Positions 1 through 13,800 of a DNA stretch of 64,000 nucleotides are shown here, piece by piece. Position 1 is the first letter of the stretch. Every line of letters starts with the position of its first letter. The translations under genes and the position numbers were made by a program. Origin of the DNA: Lepturacanthus savala. Its lineage: Eukaryota > Chordata > Actinopteri > Scombriformes > Trichiuridae. The DNA lies in contig CM060463.1 of NCBI GenBank assembly GCA_030544235.1, positions 10,453,690 through 10,517,689 on the forward strand, written 5' to 3'. Below the pieces are notes generated by a model. The model was not told the origin of the DNA, did no database searches, and saw nothing but the letters and a program-made list of their open reading frames with translations.

Positions 1-2044
1 GCATGAGTTCAAGTTGTGAACACTTGTTAATACTGTACATATTATTCTATTTGCAGTTATAAAGCAGCAAAGTAAAATATAGTAGATATAGTAGTTTGTT
101 TATCAGCACATAACTGCTGCTGGTATCTTACAATGTCACTGTCTAAAAAAAGGAAACAAACATTCAAAAGGATGTGTTTTCATCCATGGGATTGTTTATT
201 GAAATCAGTTCAATGGTAGTAAACTGTGTCTCAGTGAAAAGCTGAAACAAGCTCTTCAATGGGCTGTTTTCAACAAGAAAGATTAAAAATGGTCAAGTTC
301 ACTGAATTTAGCAGCAAGCAGTCAAGCCTCATGTTTGTGGTCTTTACTAACAAGGACATATTGAACCTTTCATGTTATTGAGTCACACAGATGCTACTAG
401 GTCACAGACTAGCAGGTCCCAGAGTGTATATTAGCCTACATTCTCATTTCCAAAGAAGCTATAAAACCCCCGGAATTCCTCAAAGAATTTCCCTCAACAA
501 TATTCACACAGCATTATATGTAAGCCTTTAACTGTTTGCTTAATCTCTTATAGCTTTAGTCTCCTGCCCCATTAACATACTCATGATTTAATAGCAGTGT
601 CAGAGATATTAGGCCTGTGATTTGATGAAAACAACATCGTATTTAGTACAGTGATGTTTAGCTGCTGTATGTAGTGACATCTCTTTCTGAAGCCTGAGCA
701 TGACTATGTCGGCTACATGAAACTCCTGGGCAGGAATACAGCTCTTCTGCTCATCATTCTTTGGGAGAAAAAATATGTTTGTGTGTTCCTTCCCTCATAA
801 TGAATGGCATGCATTATGGGGTCCTGAGCAACAGAACCTATAAATGCTCTGATATACAGTATTTATATGTATGTTGCTCTACCTAAAAATAAATACGACA
901 GCTATTTTAAACTCTTTTTGCATTCAGATCATATTTTAACTTGAGTGAAAATTTAAATGCAGAAGAGAGCAACTGTTATGTCCTTATCCTGTTAATGCAG
1001 ATGAAGAGCTATAGGGGAGTGAGGATCCCCTATTTTACATTCAGCTGTGTTTTTCCTTAAACCTCCCGGGGGACTAGTGTAGCAGTAGAAGACGATAATG
1101 TACCAGTCTGCACTGGACAGTTCTCAGGTGTGTGAGTGGATGTGCTTTATAGGACTACAGATCAGAACCCAAAGAACTTAAATTCCGCTTAAGGCTCATT
1201 TGCAATTATTTATTCAAACATCTTTAAACTGTAAACTATAGTTTTGCCAAGTGCACTACATCAATACAACAATCTCCATGTTGATGAGCAAGAACTACAG
1301 CGCCAATTCATTCATTTTATTTTTATTTAAAATTTTTAATTCACTCTCTTTGGAGGGTCAAGATAAACAATAAGAGAAAAGCTTTAAAGATGTTTGCAGA
1401 GAAATGGGACCACAGCAGGTGCCATTAGTAGTTCCAGCAAACATATTGTTCTCACATGACAACAGTATGAAGAATGTCAGCATACTCAAAATAAAGGATC
1501 ATGAGAGCTTATGAATTTAAATTACATAGGACAGAATGTTAATGAGAGCCTACAGAATTTCACGTATGCTTACGGAAAGGGTGAAGGAATGTAGAAGTGT
1601 CATTAAAAAAACAGGAAACCTTGTCAAAATATTTACTTAAGAGATAAAGCAACAGCAACAGAGAACGCATATGCTTGGTATATCTTTTCCATCTGTTAGA
1701 AAGGTATATTTTGGAAATTGTGAATGCCCAGCTGTCTGCCTGGGAAGAAAATAAGCACCCATACAGATGTGAAAATACAGTCTGCGTTAGAGAAGTTAAT
1801 GTACTTTCAGGAGTGTCTCCACTGACTGAGAATGACACATCTGTCGTTGCTGCTGGAGGCTTTGAGTGGCCCTGCGAGCCTGCCGGGGATCTAAAGACTC
1901 CTAAACAAGCGACTGTTTCTGAGTGAGGTCAAGAGGGTTGAGAAACTATTAGAGCTCTCAAAATACTGCCGGTACACACAAGCACACACAGTGACACACA
2001 GAAATACCCATAAAAAAATATAAACTGTTTCACAGTCCATTTGC

Positions 2045-2073
2045 AACACACACACACATGCACGTACACGCAC

Positions 2074-2113
<40 letters not shown>

Positions 2114-2114
2114 A
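2045..2114 (+). repeat. CA microsatellite
   Basis: Imperfect (CA)n with a few CG and TA variants. It explains the Cys/Val-rich and His/Thr-rich open frames here. Confidence 0.9.
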
Positions 2115-2944
2115 AAAAAGAGAGCTTTGTTTCCCCAGAGAGAGTGGAAAAAATGAGTACATGCAATTGGGGAAGGGGTGGGTAGAGGAAAAGAGCAAGA
2201 GGGGAAAAAAAACAACATTGGAAGGCAGGCTAGTGGACATGAGAAGAAATCAGACTCAATGATGGAACTCGATTTGCCTTTACATCATCCAGCCACTATG
2301 AAGTCCATTTCCATATAGAGGGGCAGTGTTTGCGTGTCCTCAAGGAGCTATTTAGTCACTCTTATCAAGTGCTACCAGGTACCAGTAACTTTGTATAGGT
2401 TTGTTAACTTTGTATAACACAAAATAATTCATAAATTATACACCAACTGCAAGAAGGCACGGTATTTGTTTCTTGACTTGATGTGAAAAACACTTGTCTT
2501 CCATCATAACAGCTTTGAGGAAGTTTGAATAGTGTGTCTCTTTCAGGTAAGGTTAATAATTATTCTGCCTATTATTTTCTTTATTATTCAAATAACAGTT
2601 TTACTCAAAATACTCAACGCGCTTTGAGTGCAATTCGTTATATATAGAATAACAGAGTCATACATGAGATCATCAAGGTCATCCTCAGTGACTTACCACA
2701 AACAAGACAAAGTACACATGTAAGTTTGGTATGCACGGAATTTGTGGAGATGTCATTAACAGGAAACAGTGATCAAGCAGGTCTAGCAGGTTGAGGAGGT
2801 TCTGGGTACAACAGGGACAATTACACGGAACAGCAGAAGAGAATTCCTCCACATAACATACAGCTAGAATAGAATACTGACGCATGACTTATAGTTTCCA
2901 ATCATTCATCTAGAACAACACGCTCCCAAAAGTCAGACACTTTA

Positions 2945-3690
2945 GCAGTCAGCGTTCTAGAAGTAGAATGGGAAACAGAGCCTTCAACTATCAGGCTCCT
3001 ATTCTGTGGAACCACCTCCGGACCTCAGTCTGTGGGCAGACAACCAAACGTTTCTTTCTGATAAAGATCACAATTGGGGCTGGCTCAGAACTTATTTTGT
3101 TAGTTTAGACTGCCGGGACCTCGTGAGATACTCTGAGCTTCCCTTTCTTCTCTCCATCTGTAAACACTCATGACCCACTGATCTATCTTGTTATGCAAAT
3201 CCTGTCCTGTTTTCTTCTCATTCACCCACCATGTTGTGCTGGACAGCCGCATGTCTACCACACAGTGTGGGGTATCTTTCCCCGGTGGAGGTCATCCGGC
3301 CCGGGTCTTACTGGCTGTATATGGAAACCATCATGGATTCTTTCCACCTCATCCTCCACATATACTATAAGTCCTCATAATTCTGTTATCCTTTTTAATG
3401 CTGTAATTAATGTATTAACTAACATATCCTATCCTGTACACACAACATCTATCGCTGTAAGTCAACCCGTTCTGAAAGAACGATCCCTCCTCTGTTACTT
3501 TTCCTGAGGTTCCTTCCGTTGTTTTTCTCCCTGTTAAAGAGTTTTTTGGGAGTTTTTCCTTGTATGATGTAAGCATCTAAGGATAGAGATGTTGTATAGC
3601 TGCTGTACAAACTGTATAGCCCCGTGAGGAGAATCTGTAATTTATGATTTTGAGCTATAGAAATAAAATTGCCTTGACTTTTGTGCTCCT
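2945..3690 (+). mobile_element. Dispersed retroelement 3' tail (degenerate)
   Basis: A short frame near 2968 reads GNRAFNYQAPILWNHLR, a degenerate form of the C-terminal signature seen at the ends of fish non-LTR elements. It continues with GAGTTTTTTGGGAGTTTTTC, a GTTGTATAGCTGCTGTACAA motif and the tail AGAAATAAAATTGCCTTGAC. I know this tail as very common in fish genomes. The coding part is truncated and no reverse transcriptase is present. Confidence 0.55.
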
Positions 3691-5967
3691 TAAAGTCTGC
3701 TAAAAGCAGAGTTAAGTTGATTTAATTAATCCCTGTAGGGAAATTTGTTTTATTAGGCAGCGGTAAAACTGCCTGCAAAACAGCAAAAAGAATTCAAAGT
3801 CTTCTATAGATATATATAAATTACCCAGTGAGAATTATTGATGACACAGGCTTGAACTCTGGTCCTTTGGATGATGAACAGCGAGTTTTACTTGAACTAC
3901 TGGGCCACCTCTTCGCTACAGGATTACGATGAAGGAGATTTACCGTAACCTACATTTTTCTTTTTTTGTCTCCATTTACATTTAGTTGAATGGGACTTGT
4001 AGAATTTTAGCCATGTTAATAATATCATGGCTCCAAGTCAATGTCAGTCTGTCTGTCAGCCTTGAAACTGGCCCACTTAAATGAGGAACACAGCTATCAT
4101 TAGGTCATTAATTACACATTTTGCTTTTTCAGCTTTGCTATTTAAAAATGTCTGCCATGAAAAGGGTCTAAAGTGATAATTTGATCATCTCCTGTCTTTT
4201 CATCTAGAATCATTTTATGAATTTCACACAATAAGTGACTGCACAGAAACCAAATATTAAATACCAATTAAGTGTTGGTAACTTGCCAAACTCCTTCCTG
4301 ATGCTTGGAATTGTGGAATCTGGAACAGAAAACAGGCGATTCTTAGACCGTTTGTTTAATGTGAAGGGAAACCTTCCTCAAATTAAAGCTGACAGCACTT
4401 TACCTGACAGGCATTTATCAACTCCACTGTGTGTTGGAGCGAAGACAACAGAAATGTGTCCTTTAAAAATTAAAAGCACTTTTAACTAAACCTGAGGGAA
4501 ACGCCTATTTTCACAGCAGAGATTATGACATGTCATAGCAGAAAGAACATGTTTCTATCCCATACAATTAATTATTGCACATGTCAAGGTGTTTTAGTAT
4601 TCCTTGTACTTTTATGTGCACAATACCAGCACCTAATACTAAACACCATAAAGAAAACAGCCATAAATAATGTCATAAATGACAGCTGTGCTTTCCTTCC
4701 TTTAAATGCTCAGGTTTAAATTCTACCCATTCAGCTCTAATACGCATTTTAAACAGAGAACATTTTGAAATGTCACAGCAGGCACTGGTGTAGCCTAAAC
4801 AATAAAATTAAACATGTATACAGCTGAGTCACATTACTGAAACACTGTCAACACAAGTTGAGCATGGCAGTGTTGACAAAAGTGATAACAGAAAGCAAAA
4901 CAGAGAAGAAACATCTGGAAGTTTGAAGTGACAAAGTTCATGGCTTTACGTACATGGAAGGATAAACAACAAGCCCAATGGGTTAACTAGAGCGGTTATG
5001 TGTTCTTTATGGACTTAAAAGTAATAGAACTTAACAAGAAGCGAACAAGCTAGTCAATGTCAGAACTGTTTCTAAATAATCAAACTAATATCATAACTGC
5101 CATATTGGCCATAATTACTGCACTGTGTGCATGTAACATAACCGCTGACAGAAAAAGGCTTGGGGCGATTGAAACTGGCCTGACAGAAAGCTACAATAAA
5201 CAAAACCATAACAGATAAACCTGTTTCTGAAAATTCCAGCCTTGCAAAACCTAAGCACATGCATGACATAGCAATTTGAAGGATAGAGCTATCAATTATG
5301 AGATGCTATACAAAGCAGTGTGAGAGTATATCAGGTTTAGAGGTTTCTGGCTCACACAATGCTACTCTGAAGGTGATGTCAAGTAACACCGTTCTGTACT
5401 GTAAACCACTTATTCTGTGACCAATATCAGGACAAATGGGGACATGTGAAGAAAGGAAAACATAGATTTGGTTTCATGTCATCGCCCGTTGTGTTTTTGC
5501 ATCTTTACTGCGAGAGACTTTGCAGTAAATACCAAATTAGAGAAAAGACAAGACCGAGGGCACAAAGGTTAACGACAAACCCAGAACAGGTCGACTGGAT
5601 GGAAAGTGGCCTGTTGCTCACCTTGCAAATTAGAGTTGAACAAACACACTCCACAGTATTATAATGAACCTGCACCGTCTGTGTCAACTAGGCCACACTG
5701 GCACCTAAAACTAATAACCTGGTGTGTGGTTATGTGTGTAAACATCTATTGCATCATGAAACTGCTCTTTATGATGCCTCAAAGGGAAAAAAATAAACCT
5801 CCACACTGGAAATTAAACAGTGATCATGGAAAGGTGCTGTTTGTGATATCACTGTTGATGGCAAGTGCCTGCGGGAATATTGATTTTCTAGCTTTATATA
5901 TGTAAACTGAATGAATGGAAGATGGAAGCAATGCAACTTTCTGGATGCCGGCTGCCTTAAAACCCAG

Positions 5968-5991
5968 AAGAAGAAGAAGAAGAAGAAGATG
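5968..5991 (+). repeat. GAA microsatellite
   Basis: (GAA)n preceded by CCTTAAAACCCA. An inverted CTT run lies at 61671-61704. Confidence 0.8.
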
Positions 5992-6029
5992 AAACTGAGG
6001 TTTCTTGTCCACACATGACCACTGAACCC

Positions 6030-6295
6030 AGACTTTTCAAAAAAGTTTACCCTGGACTCAGGTTACCCCGGTTTCAGGAGCCCACAACTGCAGCTACATG
6101 TGGATGAAAAGGCCGAACATGTGCAGAGAAACACACAGTTTCAAAAATACCCATGTTGGTGTGGACGGCCCCTTAGAGCCCTTGCTATGGACTTCATTAG
6201 TAAAATCAGGTGTTTTACTGCTTGGCTTGAGCAAAAAGCTGCACCCACAGCAGCTCTCTAGGACCAGGGTTGGTGACCACTGGTCTAGATTGATA
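6030..6295. mobile_element. Dispersed repeat fragment
   Basis: It contains GTTTCAAAAATACCCATGTT, GGTGTGGACGGCCCC and, at the end, CTCTAGGACCAGGGTTGGTG. These motifs are frequent in fish non-autonomous DNA elements (from memory). It follows a GAA microsatellite at 5968-5991. Boundaries are uncertain. Confidence 0.35.
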
Positions 6296-9014
6296 TATGA
6301 CAATGCACACATATCATACATGCTTATGAAATGTGATTCTTTCGCTATTCTAACCATTTCTGTTCCATACTTCTGCTGCTGTGAGAGATATGCATTTTTT
6401 GATTGCTATATTTTCCATTCCAGATTTTGATATTCAAACAAAAAAAAAGGTTTTCCTTTTCTGCAGACAGAAACATGTGGTGGAAATATTTGTCAGAAAC
6501 TTTCTTTAATCCTCAAGACTTGAACTGAGGCACAGTAGCACGTATTATTGCCACCTTAACACACACATACACACACACACGCACAAAAGGACAAAGTAGC
6601 CTTTAATGAATTTCAGTGGAGAGTGACTTGAAAGAAGCAAAGCCTTCCTTTCTTTTACTAACCAAGGTTAATGTCTAACACTTCCAACCCCCTTGTGTCT
6701 GGACTTGACTTCTGAACAAATCAATACAAGCGGCTAATAAATGGCATTTTGGATGTTAAGACTGCAGGACCCATACACACACACTTCAGTATAATTGTTG
6801 TGAGAGATTACCTTTGCTGATTCCCCCTCCCTTCCCCTGAGTATCGCTTGGCATTTCGTCAAACCTGCTACACCAGCATGGAATGAATCCTGCCACTGTG
6901 TGTGCGCGCCTGTCTATTCTCTCCGCACATGCATTAGGAGCGGTGTCCATTTCTGCCCCGCTCACAGTTCACAAAGCCTCAGCTAATGTAAGACAGACAA
7001 AATAGCATTTGAGCCTGGAGAGTCAGGCAGCATACCACAATGTGGAGAGACAGAGTGTGTGTGTGTGGGACAAAGAGAGTGACAAGAGGCCAAGGGCATG
7101 ATGAGACAAACTATCATCACCGAGTGCTGATTAAGCAAATTCGTGCCAAATGTGTGTGTGTGTATGTGTGACTGTGTGTAGTTATGCAACAGCAGGTGTT
7201 GTCATAAGGCAGGATCATAATATATAATAATAATAAAATGGCACATTTCAGCTGCATTAGTCACCACAAACACATATGATACAACTTTAAATTATAAAAG
7301 GCTCCTTGTTTGATACTCAATTAAAAGTTGATGGTTTTTGACTTTTCATTTGTCTAAACTACCCAAGCATCCATACAATAGTGTAATTCATGGGTCAGTG
7401 ACAAAAAAACGGTTGGCAAGATAAGTAAAAAAAATTTACATAAATCACACTGAATGTGTGATTTTTTTTTCGACACAAGATGTCAAATGGTGTTTTTACC
7501 TTTTTAAGAAAGTTAAACCATCTGCTACCAAGTTTTTAGGGTTACACCAGACATATTTGACTTTAACCCACATGCACACAAATCAAGAGTTAGTCAACTG
7601 CGTTGCAATCTCCAAGGATCAGTGCTGCATTGAGTGAGCAGATGTCCCAGTCCTCAAAAGCAGCTCATGATGCCACGAGCCAATATTGACACACCAGTAA
7701 CTGCAGGCAGATGCTGGCAGATAGTGTTACCTGCATTCACAAGGCTGCACTGCCTCCAGAACATAACAACAGGACAGGGAGAGACTCACCACTGATGTAG
7801 AATTCTTCCTGCTTGTTTGAAGCAAAGACTTTTTTTTGCTATAGAACAGGATCGGGTGTCACGCGCGGCCAGTGGGAGCTGACAGGTCGTGTCGGATACC
7901 GTGGATTCGGATGGCTGAGCTGTTTAATGCCACAAGAATGCAGGCTAATCTTCCCTCAGACACCTCTTTTTAATTAACCACCGCAGTCACATACCATCTA
8001 TCATCACCTACACTCTGTGCAGCGAATGACTGAGAAACACGCCACATGTAAAACACAAAGAGAACGATGTCTCTTAGTGGCCGTGGAATGTCTACATGAT
8101 TTTCCACGAGTCAATCCTGAGCGCAACGAGAGAAAAAGACCTTTGACATTTCCAGCTCATGGACTTGAGTCTCAGGTGAACAAAGCAAACCGGTTCTGCT
8201 AGACCACAAGGAGCCAATTGCAGTCGTTGATCGTGTTTGTATTGTGTTGGTATAAACCGTGACACCCATAGACAAATCAGACCAGAAGCCAAGAATGGAA
8301 GCTGGGATTTAATGCAGGTAAAGTCCAGAAATGCTCCCCTTATCCACCTTTGTACCTGACAGAAATGAAATTATGCTACCATTTGGTGGCTGGTGTGCTG
8401 TAATAAATCTTTAAGATGTGAGCAGCTACAAGTTACTCTGCATTCAATGAGTGCTGTAGGCTACCATCACTACTAAGATACTGAGAGAATCTCAGAACTC
8501 TCTGGAATACGTGTCATTAAAGGGTTAAACAACTATATTTGAATCTGTACGTGTGCTCTAATTCAATCACATTAAGTTGTCCCCTTGGCTTTCAAAGAAA
8601 AATACATTCGAGATGAGATAAAGGAGCTGATTTGTCGCTCACTATAAGAGGAAACCGTCTTTCAATGGCTTCTTGCGGTCAAATGAATGGTTTTCTGTTG
8701 TTCTCCATAGCGCTGGTTATTATTGTAATAATGAACTTCGGCGTGTTACATTTTCCACTCGGTCAAATGACACAGAACCTTCCGTTGCCATAGGATAAAA
8801 CACTTCGCTAAAGGAATGTAAAAAGTACACAAAGTCAATCTGCGGCGTTTTCAGTGGAACGCCGCGGAGACGAGGACAGTTTCCTCACAACTCAACCGGA
8901 TCCACGACAAGCGCCGAAAACACGGTTCAACTCGACTACAACGAGCGAAGGTTTTAGTTGTAAGCAAGTGCTGTCCCGACTATTTCAGCCGCTTCACGAC
9001 AAACTGTGACTTAC

Positions 9015-9215
9015 CGCTTCCGCCGAGCTGGAAGTGTGTGAGTTATTGTTGTCTTTTTTTGTCGCGGGTTCCGCTTTTGAACCGCGGTTCTCCCGCAGGT
9101 TCGACTCCTGACTTTGTAATGGTGTTTAAAGATGTGTGTGAGTCTCTGTCTGCGGGGCTCTGCTGGACTCTGTGGCAGCGCGGAGCAGAGGAGCGAGAGT
9201 GTGACGTCAACCAGG
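9015..9215 (-). other. Candidate non-coding first exon of a neighbouring minus-strand gene
   Basis: A GC- and CpG-rich block within AT-rich surroundings. On the minus strand it ends at GGAAGCG|GTAAGTCAC, a near-perfect splice donor. No long coding frame is present, so it would be 5' UTR. It lies about 7 kb downstream of the fgd5 3' end on the same strand. In tetrapods NR2C2 follows FGD5 in this orientation, so nr2c2 is the first guess. I found no nr2c2 coding exon in positions 1-9000, which would then be its first intron. Confidence 0.35.
9202..9209. promoter_or_regulatory. Palindromic cAMP response element TGACGTCA
   Basis: A perfect 8-bp CRE within the CpG-rich block, just upstream of the candidate minus-strand first exon. 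CREs of this kind are typical of CpG-island promoters. On the plus strand ACCAG|GTGACT follows at about 9213 and could act as a donor for a divergent transcript. Confidence 0.4.
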
Positions 9216-9404
9216 TGACTTCCCGAAGGCGCGCGCGCGCACACACGCGGATATGTTCACCTACTTTTAATATAAGGACCCTTGTGTACAGGCAGAAGCG
9301 TCGTTTGGGTATGGCAGAAATGTCACTCGCCATATCTTTATGTATTATTATTAAATAAATAATAAATTAAACTAAAAATATATTTAAAACATGTATTTTA
9401 ATAG

Positions 9405-9635
9405 AAATTTCAAGATTCAAGATTGTCATGTGCACAGTGTAGAAACAGGTTTCTCTGTGCAATGAAATTCTTACTTTCTGTCCACATGAAATCCATATAC
9501 ATAATGATAAAAAATAGTAAAAAGGTATTAAAGTTGAAATAAAATAGAATAAAACAACACACAAGTAACATAGATATACATAAATATAAACTATAAGTAG
9601 GCAGATTGTGTACAAAGGTTTACAAGTAATGAGCC
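9405..9635 (+). mobile_element. SINE-like dispersed repeat
   Basis: It begins TTCAAGATTCAAGATTGTCA, followed by GTGCAATGAAATTCTTACTT, and ends in an A-rich tail and GTACAAAGGTTTACAAGTAA. The head is a common dispersed teleost motif from memory. It lies about 150 bp from the candidate promoter at 9.2 kb. Confidence 0.45.
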
Positions 9636-10100
9636 ATGAGATAACAAAGTTTATAAATACAGGCTGTGTGCATTTCTCAGTGTTCTGACTTTTGATACAT
9701 GGGATACCTTGGACCTTATCTAAAGTAAAAAAGTATTCATGAAAGTGGCTATATCACGTCGTGGGACCTTTTATGAACCAGAATTACTAATTATATTCAT
9801 ATTATTTGTTATTCTTGTTTTGACTTTATAGTAAACATTCTTTGCCAATAAAAATTGAAATATACACACACACACACACATTGTGAGATTACAGTAAACA
9901 AGCGATAGCCGAGTCACACAGGTGGGATGAAGGTTATTGTCATATGCTGTGTATTTATTTCCATTTACAGGCTTTGCCACTGGCAGCACTGGACTTCTGA
10001 TATTTCTCAGGATCACAGCTGATTTAAAGAAAGTTATAATGAATAATCCTATGTAGCTTATTCCCTTCACTGCATCACATAACACCTTGCCCAATGGAGG

Positions 10101-10851
10101 AAGAACTTACATAGTTCAACATTTTTAAAAATTCTCCCATCTTCATGATTCCCATATTCATAATAATTATGTCTCATCTGTTTTTGTTGATACAATCTGT
10201 TTCCAGACCGGCAGAGCAGAGCCGCAAGCTGCTCAGCTACTACTACGTGGTTAATGGTATTTTTTTGGTTTCCCTCATCAAATTCAGCAAATACACAATC
10301 CATCAACTCCCAAATGCTGTGGTGGACAAGTTGTGACTTGCAAAATCACCACACTAGGAGATAATAACTGTAACATTATGACATGTGAAGCAAATACTCA
10401 GGACTACTTTCTTCAGTAAGCCACTGGGCGGAGTGACACAGCATGTGCACCTCAGGCAGTTCCAGCGATGTCATACCTATAGTAGCACTAAACATGTGTT
10501 TTTGTGATCACTCCGCCAAGCAGCCATGTCTGAAGTGGGAAGTCCGGCTTTACATTTACCTTGAAAACAGAGTTAAGTCTCATAGTGTTCTGTTACTATC
10601 TCATAGGGTGGTGAATGCGCAGGTCACAACTTATCCAGCACAGCCTTTGGGAGTTGATGGATTGTGTTTTTGTTGAGTTTGATGAGGGAAACCAAAAAAA
10701 TACCATTAGCCACATAGAAGTAGCTCTTGGCTCTACTTCACTGGTCTGGAAACAGCTTTAATAACAAAAAAAGGTAAAGCACCTATTGCTATGACTATGG
10801 GAGTCATGATGATGGGTGCATTTTTAAAAATGCTGAACTATCCCTTTAAAG
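10101..10851. mobile_element. Foldback (near-palindromic) non-autonomous DNA transposon
   Basis: The two halves are imperfect reverse complements around a centre near 10476. Examples: ATAGTTCAACA at 10111 pairs with TGCTGAACTAT at 10831-10841; GTTTCCAGACC at 10199-10209 pairs with GGTCTGGAAAC at 10743-10753; the GCGGAGTGA near 10430 pairs with TCACTCCGC near 10510. The right edge, AACTATCCCTTTAAA, is a terminal motif I remember from common teleost MITEs. No transposase is encoded. Target duplications were not identified. Confidence 0.75.
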
Positions 10852-13800
10852 TTGAATCATCAATCAATCAATCATAGAAACACTTGAGTAAAAGTCATCC
10901 TTTCAAAATTGTATAAAATGAAATTATTAGCATCAAATTATAAACTACCAAAAGTAAAAGTAATATAAGTGTTTTCACTTGACTATAATTGTATTGTGTT
11001 ACTGTATACAACACCAATATCATATCTAGTTAAACTGGAGAAAAGTTTACAACTCGATATATTATTGTATTATCTTAAACATTATAATTTATTAGTTTAT
11101 TATGTTAAGTATTCAGTATCAATAATCTGAACCTGCACTCGTAAAGCTGTCACTTTGAGTAGAAAAATACAATGTTGGCCTTCAAAATGTTGTGGAGTAG
11201 AAGTATAATGGTAATACAAATACCTCAACAGTGTATTTACGTGCAGTGCTTGAGTAAATACTTGAGACACATCCTACCTCTGACCCCACCATGGATTCAC
11301 ATGTATCACTGGGTTGAAAAGCAAAACAAGAACGATGCTTGTTAAGATCTGCAGTTACACACATATTGAGAATCTTAAACATCTGTCAAGAGAGTTTCCC
11401 ACCAGTAAAAAAAATGTGAATTTGGCAACGGAATTAACAATCCAGAAAATCAAAGCAATGTGTGCGCGCAGGAATACGCGCACACCCACACACGCGCGCG
11501 CACACACTCACACACGCGCGCGCACACACTCACACAGTGAACACAGGCAGTGGGCTGAGCGTAATGGGTAATGATTATGAGCCATGCATTTCCATATTCG
11601 CCCTGCCCACAGCACCTCCACACTCACACTCCTCCTCTCCCACACAAAGCACAGAGATTCCACATGGCGCTGAGTCATCGGTTCCCACCCACCAAAACTG
11701 TACCACTATAAGACTAAATTTAGACATTCTGTCTCAGCCCCTAAAGAACTATTTATAGCTCCATAAAGAGTATAACAATGGCGTACAAAGTCAGTGATCA
11801 AGGTTGAATACTGATATGATTACTGAGTAAGTCACCAGTTACTCATCACCTATTCACCGCCACAAACCTTTAGAGCATGAATTACAACCAAAGGACAATG
11901 GACATAGAGAACGGTGGCAACTGGACAATAATTTACAAATTGCAAACAAACATATATATTTAAATAGGGTGATTCTCTAAACTGTCATTTTTGGTTGGAA
12001 AAAAGGACACTAGTACATTACACTTATTCCAAAGCCTCAGTAGTGACTGAAATCTGCATGCACGCATCAAAAAAAAAATCTAAATGACTGGAAAACTTGG
12101 CTTTTTCTTTTGCTTTCACTTCCTGGAAAACTGCCCGTCTTGACCTAACGCTGCACTAGAAGCTGTAAATTCATATTACACCTAATAAAACTCACAGACT
12201 TTTGACCCCTGTCTGCCCGTTCCACTAAATAAAATCAACCGCTGACTTTTCCAACTGATAATGGATTTGTACTTGGATTACCCCTCTCTGTCTGCCCCTC
12301 CTTGTGTTCTGGTTCTCCAGCAACTACGTCAAATTGGGGAAGCAAGATTCTGTCCTCAGCACGAGCAAACAAGCTTTTTTTTTTTTTTTTTTCACAATCA
12401 CCGCCCGCTGAAGGAGGAAATGCGGGTCAAAGGGAAATAGTTTTCACAACTTATTCATTGGTGATAAAGCTCATTCCTTGCGAATACCGGGAAGGGTAGA
12501 TAATCGGTTTCTTGTCTGCCAAAACAATTATAGCTTGAGGTTTAACCAGTTTGCTCCCTTCAAAGGAGGATAGAGACGTCTTATTGAGTCTTATGCAATT
12601 TCGCTGTCAAATGCTACAGTACGTGACACGGCAGACAGTGAATGAAACTATTGGTTCCATAGCTGCTGTGTGAATTAAACTTGTATCTGGGCAGTGGACC
12701 CAGACGGCTCCTGTTGCGATGGCCATTCCTGCCATCCCAACGGTGCCAGCGCAAACATCATAGTGAGTAATGACAGGAACAGAGAGGGGGAGGGATGAAA
12801 AAACAATCCCTAAAAAAGGAGAGACATGCCACAGACTAAATCTGCCTTTCTCTATCTGTCCTCATTTCAGTCTCCCGCTCTCTTCTTTTTTTTTTTTCAG
12901 CTCTTTTGTCTTACACTCTCATCGCCTCTCCTTTGCCATCCGCCTTTTTTCATGTCAAGGCGGGCAACTGCGTACTCTTAGAGAAAGAGAAGTTCAGCAG
13001 TTCTCTTCTTTCAAATGGCCTTGAGGTAAACCAGATCCCTTTTTTTAAAGGCAGAAATGGCTCAGGCTGTACATGGACATGTGTTTTTAACATTGCGTTA
13101 AATAGTGGGTTATCTGGAAGAGCAGCATAACCATAGTTTCCTCTTTTGACCATTGTCAAAATGTTTACTCCATTGGTGATAAGAAGGCGCGAGCAAAGAA
13201 CACATCTACAAGTGATTGTGTCGTCTATAGTTTAACGCTGTGCCGCCAGAGGAGAAAACACACACACAGGCCGAGAATCAACAGCGCCACTCACTGTGTC
13301 ATTTACTTGTACACCCAGCATACTCGGCTGCTTACTCATACTGATCCACTAGTCTTCAATTAGCATTAGACAAGAATAAAGATGAGTTGGAACGCCTCCT
13401 CTTCTTGTTCAGGTGCGTCTGTCTACAGTGTTTCAAGACAGATTACAGAAATCTTCTGCACAATGGCTCCGTGTTGCTGTCGACTACTCAGCCAGGACAG
13501 AAAGGTCCCTTTGACATTCCAGCATTAATATGATTTAAAACACAATAAAACGCTAATCAATTTTTCCAAGCAGCCCTTGCTCCACTCTTTCACTTCTATT
13601 TTTCGCTGTTTTTTTAGATTCTGAACATTCTTGCCTGCGTATGTTTTTTTTTTTTTGCAGTACAAGACGGACACTCTTGATTGAATTTCTGATTTGAAGC
13701 TTTCCGAGTGTGTACTAGGAGAAGTTGTCCTTTTTTCCTATTTTTAGAGGTTTCTTACATTTGGCCAAGACTACTTAAATGGAAAGCTATTGATTCAAGC

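Larger units (their letters stand above)
1..8800. other. Left spacer, no gene recognised
   Basis: Mostly AT-rich single-copy sequence with the repeats listed at 2045, 2945, 5968 and 6030. I found no coding exon I can name on either strand. If the block at 9015 is a first exon, this stretch would be its first intron. Confidence 0.5.

Noticed and set aside
1891..2262. Open frames rich in Cys/Val or His/Thr
   Set aside because: They are translations of the CA microsatellite.
7800..7838. Possible small minus-strand exon with reading KVFASNKQEEFYIS between CTATAG and GTGAGT
   Set aside because: Splice-like signals are present on both sides, but I recognise no protein family, there is no ATG and no neighbouring exon joins it. 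Chance is likely.
9099..9109. GGTTCGACTCC, a perfect B box, suggesting a tRNA
   Set aside because: No A box at the right distance and no acceptor or anticodon stem can be formed. It lies in a CpG-rich promoter-like block.
10067..10336. Short frames on both strands near 10.2 kb
   Set aside because: They lie inside the foldback element, which explains frames on both strands.
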